The notes beneath the pieces were generated by a model that was not told the DNA's origin, made no database searches, and saw only the letters and a program-made list of their open reading frames with translations. The translations under genes were made by a program, and so were the position numbers. From positions 1 through 9,550 of the forward strand of contig CAMNHS010000049.1 in the NCBI GenBank assembly GCA_946539635.1: DNA of 9,550 nt, written 5' to 3'. Source of the DNA: an uncultured Prevotellaceae bacterium. Lineage in GTDB: Bacteria > Bacteroidota > Bacteroidia > Bacteroidales > Bacteroidaceae. Of this stretch, positions 1 to 6,084 are shown in pieces. Position 1 is the first letter of the stretch, and every line of letters begins with the position of its first letter.

Positions 1-10
1 TCTTCTTCAT
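1..10 (-). CDS. 5' end of a divergent gene, cut by the window edge
   Basis: Read on the minus strand, the first ten bases are ATG AAG AAG A, which would encode Met-Lys-Lys. A start is credible because a consensus Bacteroidetes promoter on the same strand (39-70) would begin transcription near base 32, leaving a leader of about 22 nt before this ATG. A Met-Lys-Lys beginning is common for exported proteins and lipoproteins, but three codons cannot identify the product. The start call is an inference from promoter position and ATG; the function is unknown. Confidence 0.5.
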
Positions 11-38
11 AGTAGTAATTTTTTGTTATTTACAGGTG

Positions 39-70
39 CAAAGGTACGATTAAGTTATGAGAAACACAAA
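39..70 (-). promoter_or_regulatory. Bacteroidetes-type promoter for the divergent leftward gene
   Basis: On the minus strand there is TTTG (bases 70-67), a 20-nt spacer, then TACCTTTG (46-39). This matches the known Bacteroidetes housekeeping promoter, TTTG at -33 and TAnnTTTG at -7. The predicted transcription start is about base 32. The string TGCAAAGGTAC around the -7 box is repeated exactly at the tRNA-Pro promoter (3347-3357). Confidence 0.75.
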
Positions 71-84
71 TAAAAGATTGTTTT

Positions 85-115
85 TTTGTGATATTGTATT
101 TTTTTTGTAATTTTG
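85..115 (+). promoter_or_regulatory. Bacteroidetes-type promoter for the SLC13-type transporter
   Basis: TTTG (85-88), a 19-nt spacer and TAATTTTG (108-115) match the -33/-7 consensus of Bacteroidetes. Transcription should start near base 122, giving a leader of about 68 nt before the ATG at 190. The two -33 elements of this promoter and the leftward one are only 14 bp apart, back to back, so the two genes may share a regulatory region. I see no clear operator palindrome between them. Confidence 0.75.
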
Positions 116-189
116 CCGATGAATCTGAGACAACATTTATTTTCTTAATTCAAAATCTTTACTAAAATGAAAAGAATTATGTTTTTGCA

Positions 190-1980
190 ATGGAATCGAC
201 GTTGTTTTTAGGCTTTAGCCTTGATGCATGGATTACCATCGTTACGGTGGTGAGCATGTTTACGATACTGCTGTTTACCAGGTGGCGCAGCGACGTTGTC
301 TTTCTCGGAGCTATCGGCACACTGTTTGTTACAGGTGTGTTGGATGCCAAGGAAGCGTTCTCTGGCTTCAGCAGCACCTCGGTAGTTACTGTCGGAGTGC
401 TGTTTGTGGTTGTAGCCGGCTTGACACGTACAGGGGTGCTGTATGTGGTCGTAAGATATCTGCTTGGCACACCTGACAGTTACTCAAAAGCGGTAACACG
501 ACTGATGCTGCCAGTAGCGGCACTTAGTTCGTTCCTGAGTAACACAACAGTGGTAAGCCTCTTTGTAGGCATCGTAAAGATGTGGTCTAAAAGACTTGGC
601 GTATCACCATCGAAACTACTCATTCCACTAAGCTACGCCTCTGGCATGGGTGGTGTATGCACACTCATCGGAACACCGCCCAACCTCATCATCAGCGGAC
701 TATATGAAGAGAAGACTGGCGTGGCAATGAATATTCTCACCACAACAATCCCTGGACTGTTTTGTCTGGCTGTCGGCATAGTGTCTGTCATCGCCATGCG
801 TCGCCTCCTACCCAACCGCAAGGCTCCTGAGAGCGCTTTCGAACAGACAGGAGAATATACCGTAGAACTGAGAGTGCCTTCGGATAATCCGTATATTGGC
901 CAGACACTTAACGAGGCTGGACTATACCACATCAATGGCGGCAGCTTAATAGAGATGTATCACTACGACCATGCTCCACTGCCTGTCAGAGAAGATGAAA
1001 TAATCATGGGCGGCGACTACCTGATATATGCCGGACACATTGACGAGATATATGAAATAGCAGTAAGACATAACCTTGTGGCTGCTGACCACCATGTATT
1101 CTCAATGAGCGAGATTGACGAAAACAGCAAATTACGCACGGCATACGTCAATTTCGGCAGCAGCCTGATAGGTCAGACAATCAAAGACATCGGGTTTGAG
1201 AAGGACACCAACATGATTCTGGCTGCCGTATCACGACGCGGCGAGCGTATCAACAAGGCACCGCGAGAAGTTGTGTTAGAAGCTGGAGACACACTTCTTT
1301 TGGTGTGTCCTGGGGATTTTAATGTAGATAAGACAAGGAGCGACATCTGCTTCTTTGACTCTGACGATGTACCTTCCATCGGATATGGCACACTTATCTC
1401 TACCGCTATCATGATAGCAATGGTAACACTTTCGGCCCTCGGAGTCTTACCGCTATTGCAATGTGCATTTCTGGCTGCAGCTGCAATGTTACTGTTCAAA
1501 TGCTGTAACATGGACCAGGCAATGAAGGCTATAAACTGGGAGATACTGATGGTCTTTGCAGGAAGTGCCGTTCTTGGTATTGCCATCCAGAAGACGGGCA
1601 TTGCAGAATGGATGGCTAACGGCATACTCGACGTTTGTGGCACCAACCCTATCGTGGTAATGACTGCTGTATGCTTCGTAGGCACCTTCATAACAGAATT
1701 TATCTCAAATACAGCAGCTGGCGCCATGTTCTTCCCCATCATGTATGAAGCTGCCGAGAAACTGGGATACGACCCATTCCCATTCCTTGTTGCCCTGATG
1801 ATTAGCGTCAGCAGCAGTTTCGCAACGCCTATCGGCTCACCAACACATATGTTGGTTTATGCCCCTGGCGGATATCGATTTAGCGACTTTATGAGAATAG
1901 GTTTGCTGATGAACATCATCATACTGGCTGCCAACATACTGATAGTGAATATTGTCTATCCACTGACACCATTACCATGA
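190..1980 (+). CDS. SLC13/DASS-family membrane transporter with two RCK_C domains
   Basis: This 596-residue inner-membrane protein belongs to the divalent anion:sodium symporter (SLC13/DASS) superfamily, which moves anions such as dicarboxylates or sulfate using a Na+ gradient. Hydrophobic helices fill residues 12-205 and 398-592. Each half carries the family's SNT motif (SNTT 117-120, SNTA 506-509), and each has a Thr-Pro substrate-loop motif (GTPPN 161-165, ATPIGSP 545-551). Between the halves lie two soluble RCK_C/TrkA-C domains (about 222-292 and 315-380), each with the I/LGQT core and a G(G)DxLL/YLI strand. DASS proteins with this insert include the algal SAC1/SLT group, tied to sulfur sensing or sulfate transport, but the sequence does not fix the substrate. 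The start at 190 is supported by an in-frame stop at 163-165 and a consensus promoter at 85-115. It is monocistronic, facing leuB across a shared terminator. Confidence 0.9.
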   Translation: MESTLFLGFSLDAWITIVTVVSMFTILLFTRWRSDVVFLGAIGTLFVTGVLDAKEAFSGFSSTSVVTVGVLFVVVAGLTRTGVLYVVVRYLLGTPDSYSKAVTRLMLPVAALSSFLSNTTVVSLFVGIVKMWSKRLGVSPSKLLIPLSYASGMGGVCTLIGTPPNLIISGLYEEKTGVAMNILTTTIPGLFCLAVGIVSVIAMRRLLPNRKAPESAFEQTGEYTVELRVPSDNPYIGQTLNEAGLYHINGGSLIEMYHYDHAPLPVREDEIIMGGDYLIYAGHIDEIYEIAVRHNLVAADHHVFSMSEIDENSKLRTAYVNFGSSLIGQTIKDIGFEKDTNMILAAVSRRGERINKAPREVVLEAGDTLLLVCPGDFNVDKTRSDICFFDSDDVPSIGYGTLISTAIMIAMVTLSALGVLPLLQCAFLAAAAMLLFKCCNMDQAMKAINWEILMVFAGSAVLGIAIQKTGIAEWMANGILDVCGTNPIVVMTAVCFVGTFITEFISNTAAGAMFFPIMYEAAEKLGYDPFPFLVALMISVSSSFATPIGSPTHMLVYAPGGYRFSDFMRIGLLMNIIILAANILIVNIVYPLTPLP

Positions 1981-1981
1981 A

Positions 1982-2009
1982 GATAGTTGATAGCTGATAG
2001 TTGATAGTT
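1982..2009. repeat. Heptamer tandem repeat (GATAGTT, four copies)
   Basis: Two bases after the transporter's stop there are four head-to-tail 7-bp units: GATAGTT, GATAGCT, GATAGTT, GATAGTT. It is non-coding and lies just before the shared terminator. It resembles the short heptanucleotide repeats scattered between genes in several bacterial groups. No function can be assigned; copy number may vary by replication slippage. Confidence 0.7.
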
Positions 2010-2021
2010 GAAAACGATAAT

Positions 2022-2060
2022 AAATAAACCCACACAGAAATCTGCGTGGGTTTATTATTT
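2022..2060. terminator. Bidirectional intrinsic terminator between the transporter gene and leuB
   Basis: An 11-bp perfect stem pairs 2023-2033 (AATAAACCCAC) with 2046-2056 (GTGGGTTTATT), continued by CAG/CTG around a 4-nt loop. The base pair between the two stem parts is A-C in the plus-strand RNA but a G-U wobble in the minus-strand RNA, so the hairpin is slightly better for leuB. A/T-rich flanks give a U-rich tail in both directions. The position between two convergent genes fits a shared terminator. Confidence 0.85.
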
Positions 2061-2078
2061 ATATTATATAAGGTATTT

Positions 2079-3161
2079 TTACGCCTTCTTGATATAGTCA
2101 ACAATCCACTGGCCTACTTCCTTTGTGCCATACTTTGCGCCACCTTCTACCTGGATTTCTGGCGTGCGGACATTCTGGTCGAGGGAAGCATCAACAGCCT
2201 TGCGGATGAGGGCACCTTCTTCTTTGAGATCGAAATACTCATAGAGCATAGCAACAGAGAGTATCTGCGCAAGCGGATTGGCAATATTCAAGCCCTTACC
2301 CTGTGGCCATGAACCGTGGATTGGCTCGAAAACTGGTGTAGAAGAACCTGTTGATGCTGATGGAAGAAGTCCCATAGAACCAGTGATGCAAGAACCTTCG
2401 TCGGTAAGGATATCACCAAAGGTGTTCTCGGTTACCATAACATCGAAGAATGTTGGCTCCTGAATCATGCGCATAGCAGCGTTGTCAACATACATATAGT
2501 CAGTTGTCACATCAGGATACTGTGGCGCAATCTCCTGTGCAATCTTACGCCACAGACGTGAAGAAGCGAGCACATTAGCCTTATCTACAACAGTAACGTG
2601 ATTCTTACGCTGACGAGCATACTGATATGCCACCTTCAGAATACGCTCTACCTCGTGACGAGTATAGTAGTTTGTATCAAGAGCATCTTCTTCGCCAAGC
2701 TCTGCATTCATCTGTGGCTCCTGTTTCTTACCAAAGTACATACCGCCTGTAAGCTCACGGATGCAGATAAAGTCAGCACCTTTTACTATCTCATCCTTCA
2801 GTGGTGACTTATGAACAAGGCAGTCGAAGGTGGTTACAGGACGGATATTTGCAAACAGACCGAGCTTCTTACGCATAGCGAGAAGCCCCTGCTCAGGACG
2901 CACCTTTGCAGAAGGATTGTTATCAAACTTTGGATCACCAACGCTGGCAAAAAGAACTGCGTCAGCCTCCTCACATACCTTAAATGTCTCCTCTGGGAAT
3001 GGGTCGCCTACCTCATCAATGGCATGAGCACCACAGAGGGCTTCCTTGTAACTTACCTCGTGACCGAACTTCTCTGCAACAGCAGACATTACAGCCACAC
3101 CCTGCTCCATAATTTCTGGGCCGATACCATCACCAGCCAATACAGCAATTTTCAGTTTCAT
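2079..3161 (-). CDS. leuB: 3-isopropylmalate dehydrogenase
   Basis: LeuB oxidises and decarboxylates (2R,3S)-3-isopropylmalate to 2-oxoisocaproate in the cytoplasm, the third step of leucine synthesis, normally as a homodimer using NAD+ and Mg2+ or Mn2+. The 360-residue protein has the usual length. It shows the N-terminal AGDGIGPEI (9-17), the substrate-side arginines in [23 protein letters not shown] (86-108), the RELTGG strand (135-140), the DKANVL motif (193-198), and the metal-binding aspartate region [13 protein letters not shown] (245-257). The nucleotide loop is odd: residues 282-290 read HGSWPQGKG instead of the common HGSAPDIAG, so the Asp-Ile pair that fixes NAD+ preference in well-studied enzymes is Gln-Gly here. 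No leuA, leuC or leuD is visible nearby; leuB stands alone behind a tRNA gene. I see no convincing TAnnTTTG promoter in the short gap upstream. Confidence 0.95.
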   Translation of the reverse strand: MKLKIAVLAGDGIGPEIMEQGVAVMSAVAEKFGHEVSYKEALCGAHAIDEVGDPFPEETFKVCEEADAVLFASVGDPKFDNNPSAKVRPEQGLLAMRKKLGLFANIRPVTTFDCLVHKSPLKDEIVKGADFICIRELTGGMYFGKKQEPQMNAELGEEDALDTNYYTRHEVERILKVAYQYARQRKNHVTVVDKANVLASSRLWRKIAQEIAPQYPDVTTDYMYVDNAAMRMIQEPTFFDVMVTENTFGDILTDEGSCITGSMGLLPSASTGSSTPVFEPIHGSWPQGKGLNIANPLAQILSVAMLYEYFDLKEEGALIRKAVDASLDQNVRTPEIQVEGGAKYGTKEVGQWIVDYIKKA

Positions 3162-3203
3162 ATTCTTATTTGGTTTAAGAGTTTAATAGTTCAAATGGTT
3201 TTA

Positions 3204-3245
3204 AAACAAAAAGAGGAAACTTCCATCTCTGGATGCTTCCTCTTT
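3204..3245 (-). terminator. Intrinsic terminator downstream of tRNA-Pro
   Basis: On the minus strand a 9-bp stem (AAAGAGGAA at 3245-3237 with TTCCTCTTT at 3218-3210) encloses an inner TCCA-GAGA-TGGA hairpin with a GNRA-type loop. It is followed by a U-rich tract (TTGTTTT). It begins six bases after the discriminator base of the tRNA and lies between it and leuB. It should end the tRNA transcript, though some read-through into leuB is possible. Confidence 0.8.
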
Positions 3246-3250
3246 CAGGG

Positions 3251-3323
3251 TCGGGGTGACAGGACTCGAACCTGCGACAGCCTGGTCCCAAACCAGGAAC
3301 GCTACCAACTGCGCTACACCCCG
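3251..3323 (-). tRNA. tRNA-Pro (anticodon UGG)
   Basis: The minus strand folds into a full cloverleaf. The acceptor stem is CGGGGTG/CACCCCG, the D arm GCGC-AGTTGGTA-GCGT, the anticodon arm CCTGG-TTTGGGA-CCAGG and the T arm GCAGG-TTCGAGT-CCTGT. The anticodon TGG is at bases 3290-3288, which reads proline CCN codons, chiefly CCA and CCG. The discriminator is A (3251). The 3' CCA is not encoded (the next bases are CCC), so it must be added after transcription. The gene has its own promoter (3349-3380) and terminator (3204-3245). Confidence 0.97.
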
Positions 3324-3348
3324 GTGCACTTTTTCTCAAATGCGGATG

Positions 3349-3380
3349 CAAAGGTACAAAGTTTTTCTGATATATACAAA
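3349..3380 (-). promoter_or_regulatory. Bacteroidetes-type promoter for tRNA-Pro
   Basis: On the minus strand there is TTTG (3380-3377), a 20-nt spacer and TACCTTTG (3356-3349), a full match to the Bacteroidetes consensus. Predicted transcription start is about base 3342, some 19 nt before the mature tRNA 5' end at 3323. It lies just downstream of the galK terminator, so the tRNA is transcribed independently. Confidence 0.8.
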
Positions 3381-3426
3381 TATTTTAAAAAGAAAAGTGA
3401 TAATTTTGTTTCAAATTACCACTTTT
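3381..3426 (-). terminator. Intrinsic terminator after galK
   Basis: On the minus strand AAAAGTGGTAATT (3426-3414) pairs with AATTATCACTTTT (3405-3393), a 13-bp stem with one G-U wobble and an 8-nt loop. CTTTTTAAAATA follows as the U-rich tail. It starts 22 bp past the galK stop and closes the proposed PBP-uxaC-galK transcript. Confidence 0.85.
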
Positions 3427-3448
3427 CCTTGATATCTGTCAATTATAC

Positions 3449-4612
3449 TTAGCAAATCTTCCGAGAACCTTGTCCAATGACTACATTATAGACCTTTGGT
3501 TCGTGACCATACTTGGCTTTGAACTTCTCTTTTGCAGTCTTAATGAAGTTATCATAGAGCTCATCCTTGACGAGGTTTATGGTGCATCCGCCGAAGCCAC
3601 CACCCATGATACGTGAACCCGTAACGCCACATTCCTTGGCAATATCATTGAGATAGTCAAGCTCTTCGCAACTCACCTCATAATCCTTGGAGAGACCTTT
3701 ATGAGTTTCATACATCAGTTCTCCCACCTTTTCATAATCGCCAGCATTAAGAGCATCGCAGACACCAAGGACACGATCTTTCTCGCCAAGCACAAAGGTA
3801 GCACGCTGGATATCTTCAGCAGAGACATCACCCTTCACCTCCTCAAGGTCTTCCCATGTGCAGTCGCGAAGAGTGTTGACAGAACGCTCAGGATGTTTTG
3901 CCTGAACAGCCTTTACTACATTCTCGCAACTGTTGCGACGGTCATTATAAGGAGAACCTGCAAGCTCATGTTTTACGCAGCTATTAAGAAGCACAAGCTT
4001 ATAGCCAACAGGCTTGAATGGGAAATATTCAAACTCGCGAGAGTTGCAGTCGAGACGCATCAGTTTGCCTTCTTCTCCGAAAACAGAAGCAAACTGGTCC
4101 ATAATGCCGCAGTTACAGCCGATATACTTATGCTCTGTTGCCTGACCAGCGAGGACAATGTCCCACTTTGATACCTTATTATTACCAAAGAGGTCATTCA
4201 ATGCACAGCCAAAGCAGCTCTCCATAGCAGCAGAAGATGACATACCTGCACCAAGAGGAACATCTCCAGCAAAGGCAATATTAAAGCCTTTTACGTCAAC
4301 ACCAAGAAGTTGGAATTCCTTCACCATACCATAGATGAAACGAGCCCATGTGGCATTTGGTCCCTTAGGGTCATTGACATCAAACTCTACACGATCCTTT
4401 AGGTCAATAGAATATGCCATAACCTTGTTAGTGCCATTAGGACGGACCTCTGCCATAACGCCTGTATCAACAGCACCTGGGAATACATAACCACCATTAT
4501 AGTCGGTATGCTCACCTATGAGATTAATACGTCCTGGAGAGAAATATATATTACCTGTCTGTCCATCAAAATGCTTGATGAAACGTGAACGAACAAATTC
4601 TATATCTACCAT
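3449..4612 (-). CDS. galK: Galactokinase
   Basis: GalK phosphorylates alpha-D-galactose at C1 with ATP, the first committed step of the Leloir pathway, in the cytoplasm. The 387-residue protein is of normal length and belongs to the GHMP kinase family. Motifs in order: the galactokinase signature GRINLIGEHTDYNGG (27-41) with Arg28 and the sugar-binding Glu34-His35-Asp37; the ATP-binding loop PLGAGMSSSAAME (119-131); the catalytic aspartate Asp172 in GIMDQFAS (169-176); and the C-terminal glycine-rich motif GSRIMGGGFGGC (332-343). All key residues are present, so it should be active. The gene follows uxaC after 18 bp, so the two are very likely co-transcribed. The usual partners galT, galE, galM and a sugar transporter are not in this window. 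Confidence 0.96.
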   Translation of the reverse strand: MVDIEFVRSRFIKHFDGQTGNIYFSPGRINLIGEHTDYNGGYVFPGAVDTGVMAEVRPNGTNKVMAYSIDLKDRVEFDVNDPKGPNATWARFIYGMVKEFQLLGVDVKGFNIAFAGDVPLGAGMSSSAAMESCFGCALNDLFGNNKVSKWDIVLAGQATEHKYIGCNCGIMDQFASVFGEEGKLMRLDCNSREFEYFPFKPVGYKLVLLNSCVKHELAGSPYNDRRNSCENVVKAVQAKHPERSVNTLRDCTWEDLEEVKGDVSAEDIQRATFVLGEKDRVLGVCDALNAGDYEKVGELMYETHKGLSKDYEVSCEELDYLNDIAKECGVTGSRIMGGGFGGCTINLVKDELYDNFIKTAKEKFKAKYGHEPKVYNVVIGQGSRKIC

Positions 4613-4622
4613 TTTTTCTTAG

Positions 4623-4643
4623 TTTCAAGTTTAAAAGTTGAAA
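4623..4643. repeat. Imperfect palindrome at the uxaC-galK junction
   Basis: A 21-bp near-palindrome, TTTCAAG TTTAAAA GTTGAAA, spans the end of uxaC (its stop is at 4633-4631) and the 18-bp gap before galK. In RNA it would form only a weak A/U-rich hairpin with one internal mismatch and no following U tract, so it is not a convincing terminator. It might modestly affect galK translation or RNA stability, or be chance in an AT-rich spacer. Confidence 0.4.
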
Positions 4644-6049
4644 TAATTCTTTGCGTTATTGTAGCAGACATCCTCTACCATCTGGCGAACACGCTTTTCT
4701 TCATAACCAGTGAATGGTACCATACCCTTCTCGATATCGTTGCCGAGAAGGTTACAGAAGGTTCTGCGGAAGTACTCGTGACGTGGATATGACAGGAAAG
4801 AACGAGAGTCTGTCAACATACCAACGAAACGGCTGAGCAGACCAAGCAAAGAGAGAGCATTCATCTGCTTCTCCATACCATCCTTCTGGTCGAGGAACCA
4901 CCATCCTGAACCCCACTGTATCTTACCAGGGCAAGAGCCGTCCTGGAAGTTACCAAGCATAGTAGCAAGAACCTCGTTTGCACAAGGGTTGAGGTTATAG
5001 AGGATTGTCTTTGTTAGCTTACCCTGAACATTCAATTCGTCAAGGAAGTGTGAGCAAGCCTTTGCTGTTGTGAACTCACCAATAGAGTCGAAACCAGTAT
5101 CTGCACCCAGTTGGTTGAACATCTTGGTATTGTTGTTACGGATAGCACCATAGTGGAACTGCTGTGTCCAACCAGCATTATAGTCCATGATTGCCATTTC
5201 CTTCAGGAATGCATGCTTGAACTGACGCTGCTCAGCAACAGTTGGTGTCTTGCCAGAGAGAGCCTTCTGCATGATGGCATCAATCTCAGCATCGGTATAT
5301 GGCTCGTCATAGAACTCCTCAATACCGTGATCAGACAACTTACAACCCTTTGAAGCAAAGAAATCGTGACGCTTCTGGAGAGCATTTACCATATCGGCAA
5401 ATTTCTTTATTTCTACGCCAGAAACCTGCTCCAGTTTTTCAATATAGCCCTTCCATGTAGCAGCCTCAATATTCATAGCAGCATCAGGACGCCATGCAGG
5501 AATCATACGGGTCTTGCAAGAAGCATCAGCAGCAACTATATCGTGCCACTCAAGGGTATCAACAGGATCGTCGGTAGTACATACTGTCTCAACATGATAG
5601 TGCTCCATCAGTCCACGCGGAGTAAACTTTGGGTCATTCTTTATCATGTCGTTACACTTATCAAAGATTGCGCGAGCATTCTCTGGATTCAAAGTCTCAG
5701 TAATACCGAAAGCAGTCTTAAGCTCAAGGTGTGTCCAATGATAAAGAGGGTTACGGAAGGTATATGGTACTGTTTCTGCCCACTTCTCAAACTTCTCCCA
5801 ATCACTGGTATCTTTACCTGTACAGAAACGTTCGTCAACACCATTGGAACGCATAGCACGCCACTTATAGTGGTCACCCATGAGCCATATCTGGGCTATT
5901 GATTCAAAACGCTTATTTTCTGCCACCATCTGAGGAATCAAATGGCAGTGATAGTCAATAATCGGCATCTTTGCCGCATGGTTGTGATACAGTTCCTGCG
6001 CAGTTTCTGTCTCAAGCAGGAAATTCTTGTCATTGAATGATTTAATCAT
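4631..6049 (-). CDS. uxaC: Glucuronate/galacturonate isomerase
   Basis: UxaC interconverts D-glucuronate with D-fructuronate and D-galacturonate with D-tagaturonate, the first cytoplasmic step of hexuronate breakdown towards 2-keto-3-deoxygluconate. The 472-residue length is typical of the family, a divergent branch of the metal-dependent amidohydrolase barrel. The N-terminal metal-site motif IDYHCHL (31-37, His34 and His36) is intact. Other conserved-looking blocks are WRPDAAMNIE (186-195), the FHYGAIRNNN strand (298-307), WGSGWWFLDQ (379-388) and TDSRSFLSYPRHEYFRR (413-429). The next uronate genes (uxuA, uxuB, uxaA, uxaB, kdgK) are not in the window. It sits 35 bp after the PBP gene and 18 bp before galK on the same strand. 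I see no promoter consensus directly upstream, so it is probably expressed from the upstream gene. Confidence 0.95.
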   Translation of the reverse strand: MIKSFNDKNFLLETETAQELYHNHAAKMPIIDYHCHLIPQMVAENKRFESIAQIWLMGDHYKWRAMRSNGVDERFCTGKDTSDWEKFEKWAETVPYTFRNPLYHWTHLELKTAFGITETLNPENARAIFDKCNDMIKNDPKFTPRGLMEHYHVETVCTTDDPVDTLEWHDIVAADASCKTRMIPAWRPDAAMNIEAATWKGYIEKLEQVSGVEIKKFADMVNALQKRHDFFASKGCKLSDHGIEEFYDEPYTDAEIDAIMQKALSGKTPTVAEQRQFKHAFLKEMAIMDYNAGWTQQFHYGAIRNNNTKMFNQLGADTGFDSIGEFTTAKACSHFLDELNVQGKLTKTILYNLNPCANEVLATMLGNFQDGSCPGKIQWGSGWWFLDQKDGMEKQMNALSLLGLLSRFVGMLTDSRSFLSYPRHEYFRRTFCNLLGNDIEKGMVPFTGYEEKRVRQMVEDVCYNNAKNYFNF

Positions 6050-6084
6050 AACAGGTTAGTATTAAAATTATATTAAACTTTAAA

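Noticed and set aside
1173..1742. A 189-codon minus-strand frame inside the transporter gene
   Set aside because: It is fully antisense to a well-supported membrane protein with intact motifs, and has no promoter or recognisable domain.
3204..3323. tRNA gene as an integration site for a mobile element
   Set aside because: No integrase, no duplicated tRNA 3' end and no flanking repeat are visible; the neighbours are housekeeping genes.
2811..3452. A 213-codon plus-strand open frame antisense to leuB and across tRNA-Pro
   Set aside because: It runs through a tRNA gene, two terminators and a promoter, all on the other strand, and its translation resembles no protein family. It is a shadow of the low-stop antisense frame.
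4613..4643. Terminator between uxaC and galK
   Set aside because: The palindrome is A/U-rich and mismatched, overlaps the uxaC stop and lacks a U tract; the strong terminator lies after galK.
5366..5902. A 178-codon plus-strand frame inside uxaC, and a similar 156-codon one inside galK (3701-4171)
   Set aside because: Both are antisense to enzymes with complete catalytic motifs and show no family resemblance.
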